Assembly (NCBI GenBank): GCA_031276035.1
Contig: JAISNV010000025.1
Span: 1-62,813, forward strand
Reading direction: 5' to 3'
From: Bacteroidales bacterium
GTDB taxonomy: Bacteria; Bacteroidota; Bacteroidia; Bacteroidales; BM520
DNA length: 62,813 bases
The first letter of the stretch is position 1. Each line of letters begins with the position of its first letter. The notes under the pieces are model-generated. The model saw nothing but the letters and a program-made list of their open reading frames with translations. It had not been told where the DNA came from and ran no database searches. A program made the translations under genes and the position numbers. Below are positions 7,027 to 15,948 of this stretch, one piece after another.

Positions 7027-9167
7027 TGAAGAATATATTCTTAGCATTGCTGTTGCTTTTTGTAAGTAGATATGTATTTACACAAGAAAATATATTAATT
7101 CACAATAATGGTAATACTATTTTCGAATCTAATATTTCTGATATTGATAGTGTAAAGTTTCAAAACAACATTTCAATTTTTAATCTTGGTTCAGGAAGTC
7201 CGGTAAGTATTCCTATATCTTCAATTGACAGTATTACTTTTTCTGATGAAATAATTAATCCAGATGAAATTATATACATTATATATAATGATTATGGTGT
7301 GACGATAATTAATCCGTATGAAAATCAAGGAATTTCAATTGATGTTACAGAATTTCATGTTGTTGCTGAAGCGCAAAGCGGAATTGCGAATATTGAATAT
7401 CATGTTTCGGGCTTAACAAATGATGGTTCGTTAACTGTAAATAGCCACGAATCAATAATTCTTACATTATCTAATGTTTCTGTCATAAATCCTAACGGTT
7501 CAGTAATTAATGTTACAGCCGACAATGTTAAAATTCAGTTAGAAGGTAATAACTATTTATCGTCTGGTTCCGGAAGTTCTGCTAACGGAGTATTATTATG
7601 TAGTAATTCTTTGGAGTTTACCGGCAACGGTGAACTAGAGGTTTCTGCAGTTAAAAAACATGCTATTTATTCCGGCGGAAATATTAAGGTTGAAAATGGA
7701 ATAATTACCATTTTGCAAGCAGCTTCCGACGGCTTTCATTCCGAAGGATTTGTGATGTACAACGGAACACTTAATATTACTGCTTCAGGCGATGGAATTG
7801 ATGCAGGCAGCGGAGTAATACTAATTAACGATGGAAATATAACAATCAATTCAACTGCAAATGACGTTAAAGGTATAAAAACAGATAACGATTTAACTGT
7901 TAATGGCGGCGAGTTTATATTAACAATAGAAGGAGCACAATCTAAAGGTTTCAGTTCAAAACAAAATGCATATTTTTATGGCGGCAATATAAACATTACT
8001 ACATCGGGAACAACTGTGCTTGAAGAATCCGGCAACGGTTTTGATCCTTCATATTGTACCGCAGTAAAAGTGAGTGGCAATATTGAAATAACCAATGCGA
8101 ATATTAATATTCAAGCTTTAGAAACTTGTAATGGTGGTAAAGGACTTTCTGCTGATGGCAATATTATTATTAACAGCGGAGTAATTAATATTTCAACAAC
8201 CGGCGACGGTGATATTTATACCGACGAAGACGGTAACTTGGATTCTTTTGCATGTACTTGTATAACCGCAGATAATAATATTAATATTTTCGGAGGAACA
8301 ATTATTTGTCATAGCAGTGGTTTGGGTGGCAAAGGTATTTCTGCTGATGCAGATTTGGTTATCGGCATACTTGATGCTAATAATGAAAATTTAATTTTGA
8401 ATGTTACTACAACCGGAGAACGTTTTTATGTCTCGGGATACGGTGATGATGCCGATTATGCTAATCCGAAAGCTATAAAAAGCGACGGGAATTTAACAGT
8501 GAATAGTGGAATAATTACAATTTCATGTACACAAGAAGATGAAGGAGGCGAAGGCTTGGAAAGTAAAGCAACATTAATTATTAATGGTGGTGAAATACAT
8601 ATTGAAACTTTCGATGATAGCATTAATGCTTCCGATCATATAGAGATTACAAATGGTAATGTTTTTTGTTTGGCAAGGGGAAACGACGGAATAGATAGTA
8701 ACGGAACTCTTACAATTTCAGGAGGATTTGTCTTTTCAAACGGAACAAGAGCTCCTGAAGCCGGTTTTGATTGCGATAATAGTATTTTCAAAATTACCGG
8801 TGGTACTATTATTGGTACGGGTGGCTCAACTTCTAATCCGACAGCTAATGTAAGTACTCAACGTACAATTATTTACAGATCAGGTGCCTCTGGCGATTAT
8901 ATTTGTATATCTAATCCATCGGGAGATGTAATTTTAATGTTAGAAATTCCGACATACACCGGAATTGGCGGCGGCCCGGGCGGTGGAAACCAATCTGTAA
9001 TTTTATTCAGCGATTCTGAAATTGTGACAGGAAATAATTATACATTACATTACGGCGGTACTATCACCGGAGGAACTAATGTTAACGGCTATATAATCGG
9101 AGGTACATATTCTGGTGGACAAACAAAAACATTCAACGTAAATTCTATGCTTACTACTATAAATTAA
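7023..9167 (+). CDS. Secreted Cthe_2159-like carbohydrate-binding domain protein (DUF4353)
   Basis: This 714-residue protein has a signal peptide (about 1-20) and two N-terminal DIDSVKF/SIDSITF strand motifs. A long repetitive region of short strands follows, rich in GN, NGG and SGDGIDAGSG turns, as in parallel beta-helices. The C-terminus (about 590-714) has the glycine-rich GIGGGPGGGN segment and TYSGGQTKTFNV typical of the family. Cthe_2159, the namesake, binds cellulose and polygalacturonate; binding here is inference. No T9SS tail is visible, yet it is coupled by a 4-base overlap to the T9SS-sorted protein, so the two may act together at the cell surface. Confidence 0.85.
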   Translation: MMKNIFLALLLLFVSRYVFTQENILIHNNGNTIFESNISDIDSVKFQNNISIFNLGSGSPVSIPISSIDSITFSDEIINPDEIIYIIYNDYGVTIINPYENQGISIDVTEFHVVAEAQSGIANIEYHVSGLTNDGSLTVNSHESIILTLSNVSVINPNGSVINVTADNVKIQLEGNNYLSSGSGSSANGVLLCSNSLEFTGNGELEVSAVKKHAIYSGGNIKVENGIITILQAASDGFHSEGFVMYNGTLNITASGDGIDAGSGVILINDGNITINSTANDVKGIKTDNDLTVNGGEFILTIEGAQSKGFSSKQNAYFYGGNINITTSGTTVLEESGNGFDPSYCTAVKVSGNIEITNANINIQALETCNGGKGLSADGNIIINSGVINISTTGDGDIYTDEDGNLDSFACTCITADNNINIFGGTIICHSSGLGGKGISADADLVIGILDANNENLILNVTTTGERFYVSGYGDDADYANPKAIKSDGNLTVNSGIITISCTQEDEGGEGLESKATLIINGGEIHIETFDDSINASDHIEITNGNVFCLARGNDGIDSNGTLTISGGFVFSNGTRAPEAGFDCDNSIFKITGGTIIGTGGSTSNPTANVSTQRTIIYRSGASGDYICISNPSGDVILMLEIPTYTGIGGGPGGGNQSVILFSDSEIVTGNNYTLHYGGTITGGTNVNGYIIGGTYSGGQTKTFNVNSMLTTIN

Positions 9168-9205
9168 TAAGAATAATAAATAGGTTTCATGTTTTTAAAT
9201 TTTTG

Positions 9206-9250
9206 GAATGCTCTCGTATGCTTGACATATTGAGGGCATTCTTGTTTTTT
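9206..9250 (+). terminator. Intrinsic terminator after the secreted-protein pair
   Basis: GAATGCTCTC (9206-9215) pairs with GAGGGCATTC (9232-9241) with one G-U pair, then TTGTTTTTT. Confidence 0.8.
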
Positions 9251-9379
9251 CGTTGTTTATTCTTCTTTTGATAAATGTTCTAAGTATTCCATAAATTTTT
9301 ATTTTAAGTAAATATCTTTATGTTTGAAAATATGTAAATAATATTTTTTTTGGGAAAAATATATATTGTAATATTTTTA

Positions 9380-9387
9380 TATATTTG
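9380..9387 (+). promoter_or_regulatory. -7 box for the NlpE-META gene
   Basis: TATATTTG followed by CCG, 24 bases before the ATG at 9412. Confidence 0.65.
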
Positions 9388-9411
9388 CCGAATAATTAAA
9401 ATTAAGTAAAT

Positions 9412-10161
9412 ATGAAAACATTAAAACTAACACTACTATCTGTAGTTGTAATGCTAATTGCATCTTGCGGAAATAATTCTACTCATTCAGTTAAAAATAC
9501 TGTCGAGTGGACAGGAACTTACACTAATATATTACCTTGTGCCGATTGCAGCGGAATTCAAACTACTATCGAACTTGATAATAATAATATGTATGCTATG
9601 ACAATTAAATATTTAGGGAAAGAGTCGGATACTTATACGTATAAAGGTTCGTTTATATGGAATAAAAAAGGAAATCAAATAGAACTTAATTTTGACGAAA
9701 AGCCTTCTTTTCCTAATAAGTATATTGTTAAAGAAAATAAACTAATTCAGCTAGATATGAATGGTAAAGAAATAACAGATTCAAATTTAGATTATTCATT
9801 GGAGAAAGTTTCGAATCTTTTAAATAAAAAATGGATGTTGAAAGAGTTAAACGGAAGGAAAATTGAAATTGATAATGAATTTTTGAAACAACCATATTTC
9901 ATCATTAATTCACAATATAATATTAATGGAGTTGGTATTTGTAATTCCTTTTTTGGAAGTACCGATATACGTAGTGGAAATAAAATATTTTTTTCAAGAG
10001 TTGCTTCAACTTTGATGGCTTGTATTGATATGATGGATGTTGAAACTGAATTCTTTAATATGTTTAGCAATGCGGTAAGATATTCTATTGATAATGAAGT
10101 ACTAACGCTTTATTCTGGAAATAATTCAAATTTAGCGGAGTTTATTCTGATTAAGGAATAA
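9412..10161 (+). CDS. Lipoprotein with NlpE N-terminal and META domains
   Basis: The 249-residue lipoprotein has a lipobox with Cys19 (LIASCGNN). The NlpE-like domain (about 30-125) has WTGTYTNILPCADCSGI, with the CxxC pair that in Escherichia coli NlpE is involved in sensing copper or envelope stress. The META/HslJ-like domain (about 135-249) begins NKKWMLKELNGRKI and has MACIDMMDVETEF. The fusion is common in Bacteroidota. An envelope-stress or metal-related role is inferred from family only. Confidence 0.9.
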   Translation: MKTLKLTLLSVVVMLIASCGNNSTHSVKNTVEWTGTYTNILPCADCSGIQTTIELDNNNMYAMTIKYLGKESDTYTYKGSFIWNKKGNQIELNFDEKPSFPNKYIVKENKLIQLDMNGKEITDSNLDYSLEKVSNLLNKKWMLKELNGRKIEIDNEFLKQPYFIINSQYNINGVGICNSFFGSTDIRSGNKIFFSRVASTLMACIDMMDVETEFFNMFSNAVRYSIDNEVLTLYSGNNSNLAEFILIKE

Positions 10162-10210
10162 ACTTTTATCGATATAAGATTTGTTTTGATTAATTCATTT
10201 TTAGATACTT

Positions 10211-10259
10211 GTGCAAATTGTTAATATTTGTTAATGTTGGCAATTTGTACAATTTTATT
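10211..10259 (+). terminator. Probable terminator of the NlpE-META gene
   Basis: GTGCAAATTG (10211-10220) pairs with CAATTTGTAC (10241-10250), with one G-U pair, followed by AATTTTATTT. The loop is 20 bases and AT-rich, so strength is uncertain. Confidence 0.55.
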
Positions 10260-10290
10260 TGAGTGAAATCCAAAAGTATTGTTACCTTTG
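10258..10290 (+). promoter_or_regulatory. Strong promoter-like element with -33 and -7 boxes
   Basis: TTTG at 10258-10261 and TACCTTTG at 10283-10290 are 21 bases apart, close to the Bacteroides -33/-7 arrangement. No coding frame follows for 340 bases, so the transcript is either a long leader of the efflux operon or a non-coding RNA. A small hairpin (TTTACAA 10300-10306 with TTGTAAA 10319-10325) lies just inside it. Confidence 0.6.
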
Positions 10291-10460
10291 GGCCCAGATT
10301 TTACAAAGTGGAGTTTTATTGTAAAGTTTATTGAAAACATATTAATATATATTTTTATATAAAAATAGCAATATGCTTGTGTTTTGAAATTTCTAAATGT
10401 TCTTTGATTAACAAGATAATTACAATAACGAGATACCAACTTTTGTCGAGTAAAAAATAG

Positions 10461-10546
10461 GCAACAGGCGAAGAAGATTTTTATCCTTCCTTCTTACTTA
10501 TCCTTCCTTATAAACTCTCTTTTATAGTCTTCTTCGTCTTTGTTGC
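10461..10546. ncRNA. Putative structured RNA with repeated pyrimidine loop
   Basis: GCAACA (10461-10466) pairs with TGTTGC (10541-10546), and CGAAGAAGA (10469-10477) pairs with TCTTCTTCG (10528-10536). They enclose a 50-base loop carrying TTATCCTTCCTT twice (10481-10492 and 10498-10509). On the plus strand it would be part of the leader of the efflux operon. On the minus strand the stem is followed by CTATTTTTT, so it could end a small RNA whose loop has two AAGGAAGGAT copies; a TATTTTTG box (10618-10611) lies upstream on that strand. I cannot decide the strand. It is not a recognised family to me. Confidence 0.45.
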
Positions 10547-10634
10547 TGAAAAAAATATGGGAACTTCGTTATGATTAACAATATTATTTACACAAAAATC
10601 ATTACTTTCGCAAAAATATTTTATAATAACCTAT

Positions 10635-11735
10635 ATGTCTAAAAGAAAACGTTGGATACTAATTGTAGTTGTTTTAATATTTATAGCAATTATTATTGCA
10701 TTACCTTATATTAAGAGATATTTTGTTAACAAAGATAATAGTGAGATTCCTTCGCCGCCTTTAGGAAGCAGCATATCTCAAAGAATTCTTAATGTAAATG
10801 TGGAAATTGTTAATTATCATCCTATGACTGATAGAACAATTACTACCGGTAATATTCTACCCTCGGAACAAGTGGATTTAACCTTTGAAACATCCGGAAA
10901 GATTGTTGATATTTTCTTCAACGAAGGAGAATTTATTAAACGGGGAACACTTTTAGCAAAGATTAATGATAAACCTTTATTAGCTCAACTAAAAAAACTA
11001 GAAGCACAGTTGCCGTTGGCTCAAGATAGGGTATACAGGCAAGAAACATTATTAGCTAAAAATGCTGTCAGCCAAGAAGCTTATGAATCCGTTGTTACTG
11101 AGCTGGAAAAATTGAGAGCTGATATTGATTTGGTGAAGGCTAATATTGAGCAAACAGCTCTTTATGCTCCTTTTGATGGTATAATAGGTTTACGTGAAAT
11201 TAGTGAAGGAGCCTTTGTTACTACTTCAACAAAAATAGCTCAGCTAACTAATATTTCAACATTAAAGATTGATTTTGCTGTCCCCGAAAGTTATGCAAAT
11301 GAGATTAAGAAAGGAACAAAAATAAAATTTAGATTAGAAGATAATAATGGAATTATGCGCGGTTATGATGCTGAAGTTTATGCTGTGGAATCAAAAATTG
11401 ATATAGAAACCAGAACGTTACAAGTAAGAGCATTGTATAATAACCCGTCTATGCAATTAATTCCGGGTAGATTTACATCTGTGGAAATAACTCGAAAAGA
11501 GATTCCCAACGCACTTTCTGTTCCGAGCGAAGCTATTATTCCCGAAATGGGAAGAAATCTCGTTTATCTTTATAAAGACGGTATAGCTCAATCTGTTGAA
11601 ATTATAACCGGAATAAGAACAGAAGCAAGAGTGCAAGCGCTTAGCGGGTTGTCGGTAGGGGATACCCTGATAGTTTCCGGAGTTATGCAACTTAGAACAG
11701 GAACAAAAGTGGTTATCAATAATTTATCTAATTAA
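10635..11735 (+). CDS. RND efflux periplasmic adaptor (AcrA/HlyD family)
   Basis: This 366-residue membrane-fusion protein has an N-terminal anchor helix (about 7-27), then half-lipoyl, coiled-coil hairpin (about 110-175), second lipoyl (LYAPFDGIIGLREISEGAFV) and beta-barrel domains. It links an inner-membrane RND pump to an outer-membrane channel. It is first in a tight four-gene operon, 6 bases from the pump gene. Substrate is unknown. The region 10162-10634 upstream is its likely regulatory leader. Confidence 0.93.
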   Translation: MSKRKRWILIVVVLIFIAIIIALPYIKRYFVNKDNSEIPSPPLGSSISQRILNVNVEIVNYHPMTDRTITTGNILPSEQVDLTFETSGKIVDIFFNEGEFIKRGTLLAKINDKPLLAQLKKLEAQLPLAQDRVYRQETLLAKNAVSQEAYESVVTELEKLRADIDLVKANIEQTALYAPFDGIIGLREISEGAFVTTSTKIAQLTNISTLKIDFAVPESYANEIKKGTKIKFRLEDNNGIMRGYDAEVYAVESKIDIETRTLQVRALYNNPSMQLIPGRFTSVEITRKEIPNALSVPSEAIIPEMGRNLVYLYKDGIAQSVEIITGIRTEARVQALSGLSVGDTLIVSGVMQLRTGTKVVINNLSN

Positions 11736-11741
11736 TCAGTT

Positions 11742-14700
11742 ATGAACATTTCTGAACTTAGTATAAAAAGGCCGGTACTTGCAACTGTTTTAATGCTTAT
11801 AATTGTCCTTTTCGGTATTATAAGCTACAACTTCCTTGGTGTAAGAGAATATCCTAGTGTTGATAATCCGATTATTACCGTAACTACAAATTATGCCGGC
11901 GCTAATGCCGAAGTTATCCTCAACCAAATTACAGAACCTCTCGAACAAAACATCAATGGAATTGCAGGTATTCGTTCTTTGTCAAGTACAAGTACTCAAG
12001 GAAGAAGCAGAATATCTATTGAATTTGAATTGAGTGTTGATCTTGAAACGGCAGCCAATGATGTTCGAGATAAAGTCTCTATAGCACAAAGATATTTACC
12101 GCGTGATTGTGATCCGCCGACTGTATCAAAAGCCGATGCCGACGCTAATCCTATTATTCAGGTAAGCGTACAGAGTTACTCTCGTTCGTTGATGGAAGTA
12201 AGTGAAATTGCCGATTTAACTGTTAAAGAAAGATTGCAGACGATTCCCAATGTAAGTGGAGTTGAAATTTGGGGAGAGAAAAGATATTCGATGCGACTTT
12301 GGCTTGATCCTACTAAAATGGCAGGTTATGGCGTTACTCCGATGGATATTAAAAATGCCATAGACAAGGAAAATGTTGAATTACCATCCGGCAGTATTGA
12401 AGGAAACACAATAGAACTGTCAATCAGAACTATGGGTTTGATGCAAACCGCTCAAGAATTTAATGATCTTATTATTAAACAAAATGGCGATCAGATTGTT
12501 CGTTTCAGCGATGTAGGATTTGCCGAACTCGCACCTGAAGATATGCGAAGCGCACTTAGAAAAAATGGTGTTCCCATGGTTAATGCCGTAGTAATCCCTC
12601 AACCGGGTGCAAATCACATAGAAATAGCAGATGAAGTTTACAGGAGAATAGACCAATTGAAAAAGGATATTCCTGAAGATGTTCTGGTAGATGTTCAATA
12701 TGATAATACTCGTTTTATAAGAGCATCTATTAATGAGGTAGTTGAAACGCTTTTTATAGCTTTCCTATTAGTTGTATTTATTATTTTCTTTTTCTTACGT
12801 GATGTACGTGTAACATTAATTCCTGTTATTGTTATTCCGATTTCTCTTGTTGGTGCTTTCTTCGTGATGTTTGTTGCCGGTTTCACAATAAATGTTTTAA
12901 CAATGCTTGCGATTGTACTTTCGGTCGGACTTGTTGTTGATGACGCCATTGTTGTAACCGAAAATATTTATGTTCGAATTGAAAAAGGAATGTCGCCGAA
13001 AGCAGCCGGAATAGAAGGTTCAAAAGAAATTTTCTTTGCCGTTGTCTCTACAACTGTTACTCTCATTGCAGTATTTCTGCCGATTGTATTTATGCAAGGA
13101 ATGACGGGACGATTATTTAAGGAGTTCAGTATTGTGATAGCAGGTTCTGTTGCTATATCCTCAATTGCCGCATTAACTTTCGCTCCGATGCTTGCTACTA
13201 AGATGCTTAAACGACGCGACAAAAAAAATTGGCTTTATAGAAAAACAGAACCGATGTTTGTTAGCCTAACCAATTTTTATGAAAGAACATTAATTTCTTT
13301 CATAAAACACAAATGGCTTACAATACCTGTTGTTCTTGTTCTTGGTTTTTTGATTGTGTTTTTGTGGGGAAAAATACCTTCCGAGTTGGCTCCTTTGGAA
13401 GACAGATCGGTAATTACAGTGCGTGTCAGCGGACAGGAAGGTGTTACTTTCGAATATTTAAGAGATTATTCCGACCAAATTGCTTTGATTGCGGATGAAG
13501 TTGCGTACGAAAATACGGCAATAGTTTCGCGTTCATGGACAGGCGGCGGATTTATTAATGTGCTTCTTCCCGATATCGATGAAAGAGAAAGAAGTCAGAT
13601 GGAAATAGCCGAAGCATTAACAACGGCGATTATTCCGCAAACACAAGCCAGAGCGTTTGTACAACAGCAATCAACTTTTGGCGGTGCGCGCGCCGGAATG
13701 CCAGTGAGCTACGTTCTCCAAGCAACCTCACTGGATAAATTGCAGGAATATCTTCCTTCATTTATGGAAGAAGTAAATCAAAGTCCGGTTTTTAGAATGG
13801 CGGATGTCAATTTAAAATTCAATAAACCTGAAACACGTATTGAAGTTAATAGAGATAAGGCTACTTCTTTAGGTGTAAGTACTTTGAATATTGCTCAAAC
13901 ACTTCAATATGCGCTTAGCGGTCAACGTATGGGATATTTCTATATGAATGGAAAACAATATCAAATATTAGCGGAAATTAACAGACAGCAAAGAAATACT
14001 CTTTTAGATTTAAAGTCTTTATATGTGAAGAATGATAAAGGTTTTATGATTTCTCTTGATAATTTGGTTTCTTTTAGAGAAGATGTTGCACCACCTCAAT
14101 TATACAGATATAACAGATTTGTTTCTGCAACTGTTTCTTCTGGTTTGGCTTCGGGTTATACGCTTGGAGACGGACTTGATGAAATGGATAGAATTGCGGC
14201 AAAAGTTCTTGATGACTCTTTTAGAACGGCCCTCAGCGGTGAATCTAAAGAATTCAGAGAAAGTTCTTCAAGTTTAATGTTCGCTTTGGTACTTGCATTA
14301 GTATTAATATTTCTTGTGTTAGCCGCCCAATTTGAAAGTTTTAAAGATCCGATAATCGTTATGATTACAGTTCCGCTTGCTGTTGCTGGTGCTTTGATGT
14401 TTATGGATTGGTTTAATGTTACAATGAACATTTTTAGTCAGATCGGTATAATTATGCTTATTGGTTTGGTTGCTAAAAACGGAATTCTTATTGTTGAGTT
14501 TGCTAATCAACGGCAACATGCAGGTTTGAGCAAATATGACGCTCTCATTTCGGCTTCCGTACAAAGATTAAGACCGATATTAATGACAAGTATTTCAACC
14601 ATTTTAGGATTGCTCCCGCTTGTATTCGCACATGGCGAGGGTGCAAACGGCAGAATTGCAATGGGTATAGCCGTCGTTGGCGGATTATTATTTTCTACAT

Positions 14701-14792
14701 TACTTACCTTATATATAGTTCCTGCAGTTTATAGCTATATATCAACAAATATCGAAAGAAAAAAACTAAAAGAAGAAAAATATTCTATATGA
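11742..14792 (+). CDS. RND efflux pump, inner-membrane permease (HAE1 type)
   Basis: The 1016-residue permease has the normal length and layout: 12 transmembrane helices in two groups, each followed by a large periplasmic domain. It opens with LSIKRPVLATVLMLIIVLFG and has PGASAHEV-like segment TNYAGANAEVILNQ. The proton-relay pair is intact in transmembrane helix 4 (GLVVDDAIVVTENI). It would expel drugs, bile salts or lipophilic compounds using proton motive force. It overlaps the next gene by 4 bases. Confidence 0.95.
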   Translation: MNISELSIKRPVLATVLMLIIVLFGIISYNFLGVREYPSVDNPIITVTTNYAGANAEVILNQITEPLEQNINGIAGIRSLSSTSTQGRSRISIEFELSVDLETAANDVRDKVSIAQRYLPRDCDPPTVSKADADANPIIQVSVQSYSRSLMEVSEIADLTVKERLQTIPNVSGVEIWGEKRYSMRLWLDPTKMAGYGVTPMDIKNAIDKENVELPSGSIEGNTIELSIRTMGLMQTAQEFNDLIIKQNGDQIVRFSDVGFAELAPEDMRSALRKNGVPMVNAVVIPQPGANHIEIADEVYRRIDQLKKDIPEDVLVDVQYDNTRFIRASINEVVETLFIAFLLVVFIIFFFLRDVRVTLIPVIVIPISLVGAFFVMFVAGFTINVLTMLAIVLSVGLVVDDAIVVTENIYVRIEKGMSPKAAGIEGSKEIFFAVVSTTVTLIAVFLPIVFMQGMTGRLFKEFSIVIAGSVAISSIAALTFAPMLATKMLKRRDKKNWLYRKTEPMFVSLTNFYERTLISFIKHKWLTIPVVLVLGFLIVFLWGKIPSELAPLEDRSVITVRVSGQEGVTFEYLRDYSDQIALIADEVAYENTAIVSRSWTGGGFINVLLPDIDERERSQMEIAEALTTAIIPQTQARAFVQQQSTFGGARAGMPVSYVLQATSLDKLQEYLPSFMEEVNQSPVFRMADVNLKFNKPETRIEVNRDKATSLGVSTLNIAQTLQYALSGQRMGYFYMNGKQYQILAEINRQQRNTLLDLKSLYVKNDKGFMISLDNLVSFREDVAPPQLYRYNRFVSATVSSGLASGYTLGDGLDEMDRIAAKVLDDSFRTALSGESKEFRESSSSLMFALVLALVLIFLVLAAQFESFKDPIIVMITVPLAVAGALMFMDWFNVTMNIFSQIGIIMLIGLVAKNGILIVEFANQRQHAGLSKYDALISASVQRLRPILMTSISTILGLLPLVFAHGEGANGRIAMGIAVVGGLLFSTLLTLYIVPAVYSYISTNIERKKLKEEKYSI

Positions 14793-15940
14793 TTTCGTTA
14801 AGGAAAATATTAATGACATTCGTATTACTTTGTTTTGCTGTACTATCGTTCGGACAAAATAATGCTCTTGAAAATAAGAGTATTATTTTGAGCATTCCAG
14901 ATGAGAAAACACAATCCGTAAATTCACTTTCTAAGTACATTGAAGAAAATTTCGAAACTGATTCAGAGAAATTAAATGCTATTTATACTTGGATTACATA
15001 TAATATTTCTTATGATATTAAAAATTTAAGGGAAGATATCTTTTTTGACGATATGGAAAAAGTTCTTTCTGATGTTCTGAAAAATAAGAAGGGTGTGTGC
15101 ATGCATTATTCTCTTCTTTTTGATACTCTGGCAAAAAAATCGGAAATAGAATCTTATATAGTTTTCGGATATACTAAACAGAATGATACTATTATGAATT
15201 TGCCTCATGCGTGGAATATTTGCAGAATTGATTCAACTTGGAAAGTGTTTGATGCAACATGGGGAGCAGGATATATTATGAATGATAAATTCTTTAAAGA
15301 TGCTAATTATAAATATTTTTCGATAGATCCTGGTGATATGATTAAAACTCATATGCCTTATGACCCGCTTTGGCAGCTGTCTTTTTATCCTATTACAAAT
15401 CAGGAATTTTATAATGATATTTATCTCGTTGGAAAAGACTCCAAGAGATTTTTCAATTATAATGATACAATCGAATTTTACAAGAATAAAGATAATATAG
15501 AAATTTTAAAAGCAAGATATCGTAGGGTAGAAGGTAATGGTATTGTTAACTCAATGATTATTGAAGAACTAACTATCATAGACAATGAAATTCTTCATTA
15601 TGAGACTGTAAATATTACTAATTATTATAATAAGGCTGTCGAAGAAATTAATAAAGCAGCAAATAACCTAAATATTTTTATTGATTACAGAAATAAACAA
15701 TTTCAAAATATTAATGATGAAGATTTAATAAAAATTATAAATTCTTCTAAGAATCATTGTGTTAACGCTGAATTAATTTTGGATAATATTCAGAGCGATG
15801 ATAAAAATATTATGTCTTCTGTAAGTGATCTTAAAAAATTTATTATTGACATGAAGAACAATATTTTAGAGCAAAAAAAATTTCTTAATAAATACGTAAC
15901 CACTCCGGAATATCGGAGAAAACAATTGTTTTATAGATAA
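14789..15940 (+). CDS. Secreted transglutaminase-like protein in the RND operon
   Basis: The 383-residue protein has a signal peptide (about 1-22, ending LSFGQ) and a transglutaminase-like cysteine protease domain (about 50-160). The triad is visible as Cys in KKGVCMHYSLLF, His in LPHAWNIC and Asp in WKVFDATWG. The remaining 220 residues, ending in a charged helical stretch, match nothing I recognise. Its start overlaps the pump stop (ATGA), and tolC begins 8 bases after its stop. A periplasmic role linked to the pump or to peptidoglycan is inference. A copy of ACTTAGAAAGT (reverse) lies in it at 14926. Confidence 0.87.
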   Translation: MISLRKILMTFVLLCFAVLSFGQNNALENKSIILSIPDEKTQSVNSLSKYIEENFETDSEKLNAIYTWITYNISYDIKNLREDIFFDDMEKVLSDVLKNKKGVCMHYSLLFDTLAKKSEIESYIVFGYTKQNDTIMNLPHAWNICRIDSTWKVFDATWGAGYIMNDKFFKDANYKYFSIDPGDMIKTHMPYDPLWQLSFYPITNQEFYNDIYLVGKDSKRFFNYNDTIEFYKNKDNIEILKARYRRVEGNGIVNSMIIEELTIIDNEILHYETVNITNYYNKAVEEINKAANNLNIFIDYRNKQFQNINDEDLIKIINSSKNHCVNAELILDNIQSDDKNIMSSVSDLKKFIIDMKNNILEQKKFLNKYVTTPEYRRKQLFYR

Positions 15941-15948
15941 TTAATTAT

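Noticed and set aside
10221..10439. 72-codon minus-strand frame in the RND leader region.
   Set aside because: No family match, no start signal, and it runs through a terminator hairpin and a plus-strand promoter.
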